Shown here one piece after another: positions 44,431-53,330 of a DNA stretch of 64,000 bases. Position 1 is the first letter of the stretch, and every line of letters starts with the position of its first letter. A program made the position numbers and the translations under genes. The notes under the pieces were generated by a model. That model had not been told where the DNA came from. It saw only the letters and a program-made list of their open reading frames with translations, and did not search any database. The stretch lies in NCBI RefSeq assembly GCF_900103825.1, contig NZ_FNIF01000025.1:1-64000 (forward strand), written 5' to 3'. Source of the stretch: Paenibacillus sp. yr247. GTDB lineage: Bacteria; Bacillota; Bacilli; Paenibacillales; NBRC-103111.

Positions 44431-45771
44431 ATGAATATTCAAGACGTCTTGCAATCACTCGCAAGTAAAAGAAGTATTTTTCATAATGAAGCAGATTTTC
44501 AGCACGCGTTAGCTTGGGGATTACGTGAACTCTATGATTGTAAAATTCGCCTAGAACGTAGGTTTGATATTGATCATAAGAGAGTCTATTTAGATATTTT
44601 GGCTGAAATGGATGAACGTAAAATTGCTATAGAATTAAAATATAAGATGAAAGCAATCGAGTGTTCGATCCAGGGGGAGACATTCTCTCTATTAAATCAA
44701 GGCGCTCATGACATTGGTAGGTATGATGTTTTGAAAGATTTGCAACGCTTGGAACAACTATATAAAAGAGGTTTGATAGATGAGGGTTATTTGATATTTC
44801 TTACAAATGATGCCTCTTATTATGTAGAACCGCTTTTCGAAAAAGCTACAGCCGATAGAGAGTTTAGACTCCATCAGGGTAAAAAGATCAATGGCACACT
44901 ATCATGGAGTGAACTTACAGGACAAGGAACCATGAAGGGGAGAGAGGATTCAATTGAAATAGTAGGGTCGTATTCCTTAAATTGGAGTCCATATAGTCAT
45001 GTAGGAGATACATCACAAGGTAATATAATGGCATTATCAGTTCAGATTGACTCTAAGATACCCTCCTCATCTCGTGAAAGTATTAATAATCCTAAAGCGA
45101 ATTATTTAAAGAGCCCTGAAGAACTTAAAGTTCATTTTAACAACCTATTGAATAAAGAAGCTCTAGCACTTCATCACTACATTGGTTCTATTAATAATAT
45201 CCCTTTATCCCAAAATGATCTCCGTGATAAATTAATCGAACAGTTAAAAATTGCTGGTTATTGGACACAAGCTAATAGGGATTTTGGTCAAGATAAGGCA
45301 GATATTTGGGCAGAAAAAGACAATGAAGAGCTTGCTATCGAAGTTCGCTATAAAACAGCTTTACTTCAAACTAATTATAACGGCAAAGATGTGAATCTTA
45401 AAAATCAAGGTGCGCAAGATATTTCCCGTTATGATTATCTAAAGGATCTTGAAAAATTAGAGAAAGTAGTAAGGAGTAGGCCTGGGATTAAGGGATATGC
45501 TGTTTTAATAACTAATGACCATAATTATTGGGAGAAAAGCAAGAGAGTTGCTTCTGTAGATGAAGATTTCCGTATTTATCAAGAACGTAGCGTTCATGGG
45601 GAGCTTGTTTGGAAGCATGCATCTGCCGGGACTACTTCTAATAGAGAAGAAACCATTTCTATTGCAGGAAAATACGTCATTAATTGGGTTCCATTTCTAA
45701 CGGTAGGGTCAGGAAAATATGAATTATTTAAAATGCTTGTAGTGGAAGTAACAGCGGAAGAGTTAGTATGA
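44431..45771 (+). CDS. Tandem-duplicated PD-(D/E)XK-like protein
   Basis: 446 residues made of two copies of one domain. Copy 1: YLDILAEMDERKIAIELKYK (Asp55, Glu68, Lys70), then LLNQGAHDIGRYDVLKDLQRLE. Copy 2: ADIWAEKDNEELAIEVRYK (Asp291, Glu304, Arg306), then LKNQGAQDISRYDYLKDLEKLE. Later blocks also repeat (GYLIFLTNDASY / GYAVLITNDHNY, YSLNWSPY / YVINWVPF). In copy 2 the catalytic-type Lys is replaced by Arg, so one domain may be active and the other structural or DNA-reading. RBS GGAGG; last gene of the operon. Usual McrBC systems have only McrB and McrC, so this is an extra effector or regulator. Confidence 0.75.
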   Translation: MNIQDVLQSLASKRSIFHNEADFQHALAWGLRELYDCKIRLERRFDIDHKRVYLDILAEMDERKIAIELKYKMKAIECSIQGETFSLLNQGAHDIGRYDVLKDLQRLEQLYKRGLIDEGYLIFLTNDASYYVEPLFEKATADREFRLHQGKKINGTLSWSELTGQGTMKGREDSIEIVGSYSLNWSPYSHVGDTSQGNIMALSVQIDSKIPSSSRESINNPKANYLKSPEELKVHFNNLLNKEALALHHYIGSINNIPLSQNDLRDKLIEQLKIAGYWTQANRDFGQDKADIWAEKDNEELAIEVRYKTALLQTNYNGKDVNLKNQGAQDISRYDYLKDLEKLEKVVRSRPGIKGYAVLITNDHNYWEKSKRVASVDEDFRIYQERSVHGELVWKHASAGTTSNREETISIAGKYVINWVPFLTVGSGKYELFKMLVVEVTAEELV

Positions 45772-45821
45772 GGATATTACTTTTAAGTCTAAGAATATGC
45801 TTTTGAAAGGAATCTTAAAAC

Positions 45822-45911
45822 ATGCCAACCTACAACAAACTCGTCCGTGACCGAATCCGGGAAATCATAGCAAATAGCGGGAAATCCTACAACAACACGT
45901 TGTTTGTTTAA
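45822..45911 (+). pseudogene. MazG-like / phosphoribosyl-ATP pyrophosphohydrolase fragment
   Basis: Only 29 codons, beginning MPTYNKLVRDRIREII, the typical opening of small Bacillales proteins of the MazG/PRA-PH superfamily (about 100 residues). RBS GAAAGG precedes it. The frame ends at TAA 45909-45911 and no continuation of the fold follows. Confidence 0.6.
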
Positions 45912-46028
45912 GCTGAGTGCACATCCTGTGCGACGAAGTTTTGATAATAAACTGGAACCCAGCACAAGGGATTGCCGAGCTCCGTCAACTTTTATATGAG
46001 GTCACGTTAATGTCTCCAAAGGGATTTA

Positions 46029-46701
46029 ATGTGTCTTTTCTTCTGTGGGCTAAGGATCTTGTTCAGAAAAATGGCTGCCATTTGGAGAAAACCTGAAGAC
46101 GCTGAAACTTGCTATCGCTGTTCAGGGACGTTGACAAAAGAAACCACTGAGCTTGCTTCTTTTAAATATGGGAAGATTCAAAGCTATGTACAAACATCCG
46201 TATGCGCTTGCTCCACATGTAAATATGTGTGTGCAAATGAGGGTAATATTTCCCAAATAAAAAAACAAGCACCTGGGTGCCAGTTTCAAATTAATGATTG
46301 GGGGGCTGTACCTAAAATTATATCGCCTGTAACCGAACCTAAAAAGCATGATTTTCAGTGGCCTAGTACATATACGTTGGAAACATTAAAACCAGGCAAT
46401 AAGTCAGATGGAGATCGATTTGGTCTAGAAAGCCCTCTTCACAAGTTAGGATATAAAATAACGGATAGTAACCGAACAAAAAGGTGGACAATATTGGAAA
46501 ATGAGGCGTTACCAAAACTTGGACTAAGAAAAAGCAGCTAATGTAATTGCAACAAATGTAAAAGCAAGAAAGCGCCAAAAAGGCGGAGCGAAGAAGTACT
46601 CGCACGCCATTTTTGAATGGGAATACGATTTAAAGAAATTAAAAGATACTTACTATCGGAGGGATTTTCAGTGGCCGTCAACAGATAAAAGAGATAGGTG
46701 A
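46029..46701 (+). pseudogene. Zinc-ribbon/WPS-domain protein, frameshifted paralogue of 9822-10301
   Basis: The frame from 46029 carries a zinc-ribbon-like pair of motifs, CYRCSG and CACSTCKYVC, then FQWPST, LHKLGYKITDSNRTKRW and LPKLGL, and stops at 46541. The expected rest, AYSHAIFEWEYDLKKLKDTYY-like plus FQWPST, is in another frame up to TGA 46701, so a single-base shift near 46535-46545 has broken a protein of about 220 residues. It matches the protein at 9822-10301 over the last 110 residues. A better start may be ATG 46071. A sequencing error is possible. Confidence 0.7.
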
Positions 46702-46814
46702 AATTTATTCAAGGAAACTGCATAACGTATGTGCTCGTTCACTTGTAACTCTGATGTTTGTTGTTAAAAAATAATGTAGCCCCTCAGGAACTGTGAAATT
46801 TAAATCGGCCTCCC

Positions 46815-47747
46815 TCACTCATCTTCTAAAATTTTAGCTAAATCAATTAGTGGAGGCACATAACGTAGGGTTGTAGCTAATTTTTCATGGCCTAGTTGAT
46901 GTTGAATATCAATCATACTAGAACCGCTAACTTGCATGAGATATCCTGTTGTCCTTCTAAGGTCATGTGGTCTTACTTTACGTTTTAACCCAGCCTCTGT
47001 TGAACATTCTTTTAATATTTTGACTACTCTCTCATAGGAAAATTTCCCTCCAAGATCATGAAATAAAAATTCATCCCCTTGGTTCGCCCCTTTTTGATAG
47101 ATTGGGTGATCGATGTAACGCGCGATTTCATTCGCCAGATCTTGTGAAATAGCTACAGGTCGGATAGTCGTCTTATGGCCTTCACTAACATGTACAATTC
47201 TGGTGTCTAGACTTACTCTTGAACACCGAAGAGCACGAACCTCAGAAATACGAAGTCCCGTAAGGATCATGAACCAGATCAAAATAAATTCCTGCCTGTA
47301 AAAAGGGTCTCGTTTTATTGCAGACTTAAGCAGCAGTTTACACTCCTCCATCGATAAGGCCGTGTTCTGAATGGGTCTTTCATATTTTGGAGTGGGATAA
47401 CCAAGTAAAGGGTTATCTGAGATAAGATCCATATCAAAGAGGAACCCGAAAAAATGTTTTAGTGCTGTTATGGTGGCTGACAGTAAGCTGTCGGTCATGC
47501 GATCTTGATTTAATAAATATTGGAAAAAACGATCAATGACAGATCGTTTAATCGGAAGATAACGGTCAGGGTGATCCCGGCTTGCATGAAATTGGTCGAA
47601 ATTAAGATCCCCTTCGAAGCCTTCCTGCAGTAGGAAAGCTTCGAAGCGTTCGAGCGCATTAAAATACTTATGTTTAGTATTTTTGCTTAATGAAAAATGG
47701 TCAATCCAAAATTGAACATAATGGGACTGAAGCAGAAAACCTTTCAT
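46815..47747 (-). CDS. Tyrosine recombinase 3 of a three-recombinase unit
   Basis: 310 residues. N-terminal SAM-like core-binding domain and a C-terminal catalytic domain with Arg in TGLRISEVRAL (about 163), HDLRRTTG (His and second Arg, about 254), LGHEKLATTLRYV (His about 280 and the Tyr about 289). All five catalytic positions are present. It lies 15 bp after recombinase 2 and has a GGAGG site. It should cut and join DNA at the element ends together with the two recombinases upstream. Confidence 0.88.
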   Translation of the reverse strand: MKGFLLQSHYVQFWIDHFSLSKNTKHKYFNALERFEAFLLQEGFEGDLNFDQFHASRDHPDRYLPIKRSVIDRFFQYLLNQDRMTDSLLSATITALKHFFGFLFDMDLISDNPLLGYPTPKYERPIQNTALSMEECKLLLKSAIKRDPFYRQEFILIWFMILTGLRISEVRALRCSRVSLDTRIVHVSEGHKTTIRPVAISQDLANEIARYIDHPIYQKGANQGDEFLFHDLGGKFSYERVVKILKECSTEAGLKRKVRPHDLRRTTGYLMQVSGSSMIDIQHQLGHEKLATTLRYVPPLIDLAKILEDE

Positions 47748-47762
47748 ATAGCTCCTCCTGTT

Positions 47763-48869
47763 TTAAAAATTAATGACTTTGATTTGGGCAAGGGGATGTT
47801 TGTCAATGGCGCTCAGCAGCATACTGTCAAAAAGCTTTAAATATACTTCGGTTGAACTTAACCAAGCATGACGCATGAGCTCTTTGATGGTATAGATATT
47901 AACGCCAGACTCCAGCAAATACAGAGCAAACGAATGTCTAAGAGAATGTACCGATAGTTGATAAGGTTTCTTATCACACGTGGGAATCGTTGTGGCTTCA
48001 GCAATCAAAGTTGAAAACATCTTTTGTACGGTGCTTTCATGAAGTGGAGTTATCCCCTTGTCATCGGAGAAAATGTATCGTTCACTGTAGTCAGGTAATT
48101 GGGTAATACCACCATAACGAAAGTTTACATACGAGGATAGGGTATCAAATGAGGATTTCGTCATCTTACTAGGTTGTTTATATCCTTTTTTGCCTTTTCC
48201 ACGAACCATGATTTCTTGGCGAGTTGGTATAAGATCACATACTTGGAGGCTACATAGTTCAGTTAAGCGGATCCCGGAACCTAAGAACGACCATAGAATA
48301 GTGAAATTTCGATGAGCTTCCCGACCTAGCCGCGTTAGGCAGAGGATTTCGTCCAACTGTTCCTTCTTAAATGCTTTTGGTTCTTGATTTCGTTCGACTT
48401 TATTGGAAAGCGCCCGTTTTAATTTCTCAATATTACTGTTCCAGAAATGTTCATACGTTTCAGACAGGAAACTTTTTAAGAATGCCGCCTTTTTATTTCG
48501 GGTATTCAGTTTTTGTACGGGGGCTAAGTATTTCATTAAAAAGATCGCGGAAGAAACCTCCTTGATGGAAGGATTGGGTCCCTTTTGGTTACTGCAGTAC
48601 CGCATATACATGTCCATTTCGTAACGGTACACCTTTTGGGATGATTTCTCCAGACTTAGAAAAGCGTCGCTGTTAAAATAATGTGTTACTGCATCTTCTA
48701 TGAGAATGTCAACATTCCCATGATCCTGATCTGAGCTCGACGTGGCCGGGATAATGTGCAGTTGATGTAACACTTGTTGAAGCGAGAGAGGACCGAATTG
48801 TTCAACAAGCTCAGTTAGCTCCTTTTCAAGTTTTACTTGGTTATGGACAGCATCATCAAATATAGGCAT
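47763..48869 (-). CDS. Tyrosine recombinase 2 of a three-recombinase unit
   Basis: 368 residues. Catalytic residues: Arg in GSGIRLTELCSL (about 213), HSLRHSFALYLLESG (about 310), RHAWLSSTEVYLKL (His about 334, Tyr about 343). The core-binding domain covers about 60-170. RBS AAGGAGG is 8 bp upstream. The 12-bp spacing to recombinase 1 and 15 bp to recombinase 3 show one transcript. Confidence 0.88.
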   Translation of the reverse strand: MPIFDDAVHNQVKLEKELTELVEQFGPLSLQQVLHQLHIIPATSSSDQDHGNVDILIEDAVTHYFNSDAFLSLEKSSQKVYRYEMDMYMRYCSNQKGPNPSIKEVSSAIFLMKYLAPVQKLNTRNKKAAFLKSFLSETYEHFWNSNIEKLKRALSNKVERNQEPKAFKKEQLDEILCLTRLGREAHRNFTILWSFLGSGIRLTELCSLQVCDLIPTRQEIMVRGKGKKGYKQPSKMTKSSFDTLSSYVNFRYGGITQLPDYSERYIFSDDKGITPLHESTVQKMFSTLIAEATTIPTCDKKPYQLSVHSLRHSFALYLLESGVNIYTIKELMRHAWLSSTEVYLKLFDSMLLSAIDKHPLAQIKVINF

Positions 48870-48881
48870 ATGAAATCCTCC

Positions 48882-50372
48882 TTATTGGTCATAACTTAAT
48901 AAATTAATTTGATTTGTTAAATATTGATTTTGTTGACCCAAGTGCATGTACAAACTGACGGTATCTAATTCTGCCACTCGAGCTAATTCCTTAAGTGTTT
49001 GCGGCAAAACTTTTTTGTGAGTGAGCCGAGTAATGAAGATATGACGAAAAAAGTGGACTCCGCCTGGAAACGGCCAGCCGGCAATCAATGCGTACCATTT
49101 AAAAGATCGATAAAGCTGATCGACAATCGAAGCGGATCTTTTTCCCAGAATAAGCTCATGAGAAGGCTGTTGATTTCTTGCTTGTTGTAAACAGTGATAC
49201 AGTTTTCCCACAAGTGGGAGAGTGTGACTTCGTTTTCCTTTACTGTGGATTGCAATTGTACGAACCTCCAGGTTAATATCTCCCCAAGTGACTCGGCCAG
49301 CTTCAGATAAGCGCAGCCCCAGCTCTACTAGTAGCCGATACCCGATTTGTTCTCGAACTGGGTCCTTTGCGTATTGATCTACCACTTGAAAAAACGACTT
49401 GATCTGCTCATCATTTGGTAGCTCCCTGGCTTTATAACGAGGTGCCTTGATAGCCCGAAAACGCTGAAGCGGAGGTATGTAGCCATGCTGTTCCTGCAAG
49501 TATTTATAAAACGACCGAATCGATGAAATCACATGACTAAATGTAATGGGGCTGTAAATGCCAGTCTGTACTTGTTTGAGCATGAACGATCGGTATTCTA
49601 ACAAGTGCTCATTCTTAATCTTAAAAATTGAGATGGCTAGAGGGGATAGACCTGCAAATTCTCGTATATTGCTACAAAGCCAAGTAAGCATTTCACGAAC
49701 GTTTGCGACGCAATGTCGGGTGTATTCATTGGAGTAACCTTTTTGCTGCAGATATAGTTGATACTGCTGCAATTTCCGATGAACTTCATTTGTTACCCGA
49801 GTTGCAGGAGTGGCCAGTTCAACTATCGGTTCCTGATTTAGAGTGTTTAATAAGTTTTGAACGAGTTTTCGGTTCACAGGTGGACGTAACGGAGACTTTA
49901 GAATGCGCTCATAGATATCCGGTTCAAGGAGGTGTTCATCTTGAACTTGCAAAGGATTGATGTGATGAATTCCGGCTATATGACGCAACAGATTATTTAT
50001 AGAGGCGTAAAGCTTATAAAAAGTAGAAGGGGCAAGGTGCACAGACTTGGCTAAGTATTCTCGTAATAGTCTGGATCCGATCTCTTCCTTGACCTTATTT
50101 TCCAATATCCAAGGATTAATACCTGTCGGACCAGGTCGGTGTTCAGGAGTAACTTGAACTTCTTGAAGTTTACTAGCGTACAGCATCTCTTCCACCTTCT
50201 CCCGTGTGATCTTTCTAATATCATGATCGTCACTTTGAGGGGGAAGCATACCTGGAAGGTCAAGAATCTTTTCGGCAAAATAATTATTCTGCAGAAAAGA
50301 TTCTTGGGTATCCAGGGCATCGCTCTGGAGAGGAATGTGATTCGAAGGGGGTGTATTTTTGGGATTTTTCAT
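48882..50372 (-). CDS. Tyrosine recombinase 1 of a three-recombinase unit
   Basis: 496 residues from the ATG at 50372, chosen because GGAGGAAAT lies just upstream; the frame extends to 50417 without a site. An extra N-terminal region (about 1-190) precedes the recombinase part. Catalytic positions: Arg in ELGLRLSEAGRV (about 370) and HFFRHIFITRL (about 443). The late block LARVAELDTVSLYMHLG (about 470) keeps the Tyr, but the usual His of LGH is replaced, so this member may be less active or regulatory. The large size compared with its two partners recalls TnpB of Tn554. Confidence 0.82.
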   Translation of the reverse strand: MKNPKNTPPSNHIPLQSDALDTQESFLQNNYFAEKILDLPGMLPPQSDDHDIRKITREKVEEMLYASKLQEVQVTPEHRPGPTGINPWILENKVKEEIGSRLLREYLAKSVHLAPSTFYKLYASINNLLRHIAGIHHINPLQVQDEHLLEPDIYERILKSPLRPPVNRKLVQNLLNTLNQEPIVELATPATRVTNEVHRKLQQYQLYLQQKGYSNEYTRHCVANVREMLTWLCSNIREFAGLSPLAISIFKIKNEHLLEYRSFMLKQVQTGIYSPITFSHVISSIRSFYKYLQEQHGYIPPLQRFRAIKAPRYKARELPNDEQIKSFFQVVDQYAKDPVREQIGYRLLVELGLRLSEAGRVTWGDINLEVRTIAIHSKGKRSHTLPLVGKLYHCLQQARNQQPSHELILGKRSASIVDQLYRSFKWYALIAGWPFPGGVHFFRHIFITRLTHKKVLPQTLKELARVAELDTVSLYMHLGQQNQYLTNQINLLSYDQ

Positions 50373-50441
50373 TTGGGATTTCCTCCATTCATGTCCTATT
50401 GCTAATAGCGTTAACATGAATGGACAGGGGGTCTTAATTTC

Positions 50442-50455
50442 TTAGTTCAACTAAA
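50442..50455. repeat. Short palindrome flanking the 50481-51314 gene (left copy)
   Basis: TTAGTTCAACTAAA, nearly identical to TTAGTCGAACTAAA at 51369-51382. The two copies bracket the unknown gene next to the recombinases and may be binding or recombination sites. Confidence 0.4.
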
Positions 50456-50480
50456 CTTGCATTCGAGAACGAATTATATC

Positions 50481-51314
50481 TTATCTAAGTCTGTGATACT
50501 CTGTGTGCTCCCGATATTCCTTTAGTTCATGAAGCATTCCTGCGTACGAAGGCAGGTTTTCATTCTTTGGAACGATGACCCACAGCGATCGTTTAGTTAA
50601 CGGTTTAAAGGGACGATAAGTGGTGATAACATGTTTAGCCAACGGAAATAGTTCTTGAAGGCCTTTACGAAGCACATTATTTACTAATGGTTCGCTATTG
50701 AGATGAAATTCAAAATAATCGAATTCTGGATAAGTAGTAACCCAACGGCCAGTAACTGCATTTGACTCTTGTAAGAATAGCTTTGGAGCATCAAGAATAA
50801 CATAACCGCGAATGCTTGTTACTTTTGATCTTTCATTAACAAGATCTTGAAGGTACATTTTTTTTGAAACTCTTTCCTCAAAATACTCTGGAGATTCAAG
50901 ATAAGAATAAGGATCAGGAGATTCATAATTGACAAGCTGCCACGGGTGCTCGAAAAGAACGCTAAGTTGAAATGGCCGCGGCCAATTTGGCTTTGTAGAT
51001 TCATTAAATAGATTGCTAACTGCACCATTTGATAAGTCTAGCTCATCCATGATAGCTGCCCTTTCGAGTTTGAGGAGCTTTGCACATAATCCGCGTCTGA
51101 AATTAAGACTGGGATCGTTCATCAGCGTCTGCCACTGCTCGATGGAGCTTTGCAGAATCAGCAGTTCATAATGCCAAAGACTAAGAATCTTATTTCTTGA
51201 TTCTACCAATACGCTTTGTATGGAGTTGAAATTTTGGGATTCACTTAAGTATACGTTATAGTGCTCGTATACTGCGCTGCGATTTGTTTTATACATTACC
51301 GGATCAAATGTCAT
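50481..51314 (-). CDS. Unknown protein upstream of the recombinase trio
   Basis: 277 residues with no motif I recognise. The composition is balanced, with many aromatic residues (WHYELLILQSSIEQWQTL, WPRPFQLSVLFEHPWQL), no signal peptide and no membrane segment. The order LKLERAAIMDELDLSNGAVSNLF (about 80-105) looks like a helix-turn-helix, so it may bind DNA. It has the same orientation as the recombinases, 108 bp upstream of their first start codon, and is flanked by a pair of near-identical palindromes. A role as targeting or accessory protein of the mobile unit is inferred. Confidence 0.6.
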   Translation of the reverse strand: MTFDPVMYKTNRSAVYEHYNVYLSESQNFNSIQSVLVESRNKILSLWHYELLILQSSIEQWQTLMNDPSLNFRRGLCAKLLKLERAAIMDELDLSNGAVSNLFNESTKPNWPRPFQLSVLFEHPWQLVNYESPDPYSYLESPEYFEERVSKKMYLQDLVNERSKVTSIRGYVILDAPKLFLQESNAVTGRWVTTYPEFDYFEFHLNSEPLVNNVLRKGLQELFPLAKHVITTYRPFKPLTKRSLWVIVPKNENLPSYAGMLHELKEYREHTEYHRLR

Positions 51315-51919
51315 ATATTCATCACCAATAACTATGATATTGTAATTTGATGCATCACGTAGAAACTCTTAGTCGAACTAAAAAAAAGTGAAACTGAATG
51401 AAATCTGGAAATACTTGTTACTAATGAACCACCTTCAGATTTATTTTACAGAACAAAGCAAAAAACACTCTGCTCAGCTGCATAGTGTCCCGTTTCAAAT
51501 TACTATTCAAATTAGTGTCAGACCAAGTTTTGGTCAATGACTCAACTCTAAGGGGTAAAATGAAAATGTCGACCAGGAGTAAAAGTCCATAACAAATAAA
51601 CCAGTTGGTCCCCTTTTTTGAAAAGTGAAATACTCAGGGCAAGGTTTACTTCGTAATGTAAATTTAACCTTCTCTTGTTACCGCTACCATTTGGCAACAT
51701 TCATAAATGGTCATGCGTCATAGGGGACATAACCAACCAGCGCATATGGGATGCGTCCTTTTGACCTGGAGTCGTGCTCAGCCCGAGAGGAACGGGCGCG
51801 AGTAGAGGTGTCTCGCATCTTGTTTATACTATTATTTATTAAAATTTGCAATAGGATTTGATGGGCACTGATTTGTTCGGTGAAAAATATAGTCATAATT
51901 GTTGAAAGGAGATTTTGTA
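51315..51919. other. Intergenic region, possible element end
   Basis: No gene seen. It holds the palindrome at 51369-51382, GACCAAGTTTTGGTC near 51522-51536, and a GC-rich patch (CCCGAGAGGAACGGGC, about 51782-51797) unlike the A+T-rich surroundings. One end of the recombinase element could lie here. Confidence 0.35.
51369..51382. repeat. Short palindrome flanking the 50481-51314 gene (right copy)
   Basis: TTAGTCGAACTAAA; see the left copy at 50442-50455, which differs at two adjacent central bases. Confidence 0.4.
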
Positions 51920-52252
51920 ATGAGGGAATATGTTTTGATGAGAATCAATTTATTAAAGAGATTATTAGAATTGGAAGAGAAGTTAATGGTCGAATCAGAT
52001 GAAGAAAACCAACAAAACAAAGTTGTATCTTATGGAACGCCGACCGAAGTTAATGTCCATCGGCAAGAAAGCGGCCAATTAAAAGCTGTATTTTCTGTTG
52101 TTGAATTATCTAGTTACCTAGGAGTTTCTACGGATTGTATATATACCATGGTACGGGAAAATCAAGTCCCTTATGTAAGGATAAGAAGAAGGATTTTATT
52201 TCATAGAGAGGCGATTAATTCTTGGCTAGAGAATCCATCATCAAAACAGTGA
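51920..52252 (+). CDS. Excisionase-type helix-turn-helix DNA-binding protein
   Basis: 110 residues from ATG 51920 (GAAAGGAG upstream; a TTG start 21 bp earlier overlaps the site). Residues about 55-105 form an HTH_17/excisionase motif: FSVVELSSYLGVSTDCIYTMVRENQVPYVRIRRRILFHREAINSWL, given here only as the described block at 52088-52230, with the typical V/I-R...R-I-LF and IxxWL ends. The N-terminal half is helical and acidic. Such proteins bind DNA near integrase sites or act as small regulators. It lies just outside the recombinase unit in opposite orientation and is closed by a terminator. Confidence 0.75.
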   Translation: MREYVLMRINLLKRLLELEEKLMVESDEENQQNKVVSYGTPTEVNVHRQESGQLKAVFSVVELSSYLGVSTDCIYTMVRENQVPYVRIRRRILFHREAINSWLENPSSKQ

Positions 52253-52298
52253 ACTTTTTCAATAGTATTAATCACGAAAAATAAACAATAGCGAACTC

Positions 52299-52323
52299 CT
52301 GCGCCAGCGGCGCAGTTTTTTTA
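52299..52323 (+). terminator. Rho-independent terminator
   Basis: CTGCGCC, loop AGC, GGCGCAG, then TTTTTTT. Confidence 0.88.
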
Positions 52324-52569
52324 TGTTTCGTGAAACGGTGCATTTATGTATGTTCCAAATAATAAAAACCATGTCTCGTTATTGGGCTCATTGATCTTAA
52401 GATAACATTTGGTGATAAAGTGGTGTTGTAAATATAGTCTCATAATCGCTATTATGACTTTAGTAGGAGTCTCATGAGAATTTCTTGGAAAATTTTTGTT
52501 ATATTTTGGAGGGATATAAAGATGTTGTGTAGAATATATCTTACTCCAGGTATGTAGTCACTTGAAATA

Positions 52570-52866
52570 GTGAGATTCTTGCAGCACTATATTTTTGAAT
52601 TCGGACAGAATAGAAGGTATTTTCTAATGTACAATCGAAAAATTAGAGGAATGAGAATACGTAGTAGATCAGATATTTCAGCATTTCTAACTCACTTAAC
52701 AAGACCAACTGAAACAAGAAGTTCAATAGAGGTTCTCATTGAGATTTTGAGTCAAAAAAAACTAATACTCGGAAGTGGGAGAGAAGGATATGTAATTAAG
52801 GATAAGGCAGTATGTCTACAAGATAGTATAGCTGGAATTATCCTCTTGAGTCCAATCATACACTGA
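52570..52866 (+). CDS. Truncated protein, possibly N-terminal part of an HxTR-type protein
   Basis: 98 codons from GTG 52570, or 79 from ATG 52627. The block SRSDISAFLTHLTRP...AIEVLIEILSQKKL-like and GREGYVIKDKAVCLQDS (52660-52830) resembles the start of larger proteins with a His-x-Thr-Arg motif near the N-terminus and a CFQD-like motif, but the reading stops shortly after. This is therefore probably a remnant. No good ribosome binding site was found. Function unknown. Confidence 0.35.
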   Translation: MRFLQHYIFEFGQNRRYFLMYNRKIRGMRIRSRSDISAFLTHLTRPTETRSSIEVLIEILSQKKLILGSGREGYVIKDKAVCLQDSIAGIILLSPIIH

Positions 52867-52998
52867 GTTGTTCTAAGCATTATTACCTTAATGTAAGTAA
52901 TTAAGTTCTGTTAAGAGTACTCTTAACTTCTATAAATTTGAAATTCTATTATTATAATCTCTAGTTTGGGTGAAATTTTTCCAAAGGAGACATATTAA

Positions 52999-53330
52999 TT
53001 GACACTATATAGAGACCCAAAGTGACTACTGCTCATCGTTATGCCAGCAAACCGAGCAGCTATGCGATGCCTATGAATTTTCCAAAGGACACAGTGTTAC
53101 CGGCATAGTTTCTGGAGTTTTTAGTAACGGAATGTTGTACTCCCGAAAATGTTATCATGGGTGCAGAAAGAGGACATGGCTTTGCTGCGGAAAAAGCGAA
53201 TCAGCAAGCGGGCACAGTCGACCGACGGTTCCGGCTACATGACGGGGTCCGTTTGCGAGGCACCCTTGAGTGGAGCAAGCTTGCCAGCGACGGGACTGCA
53301 GCAACGAGGGAGGCACCGCTTGAACTATAA
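52999..53330 (+). pseudogene. Broken gene of unknown family
   Basis: RBS AAAGGAG (52984-52990) is followed by TTG 52999 and MTLYRDPK. A one-base shift near 53015-53022 moves to a frame VTTAHRYASKPSSYAMP... that meets TAG at 53106-53108 and then continues FLEFLVTECCTPENVIMG and ERGHGFAAEKAN, diverging before TAA at 53328. One frameshift and one nonsense codon in otherwise smooth coding sequence show decay. I do not recognise the parent family. Confidence 0.5.

Noticed and set aside
51465..51488. Minus-strand terminator (ACACT...AGTGT)
   Set aside because: Stem of only 5 bp with a long loop; support too weak.
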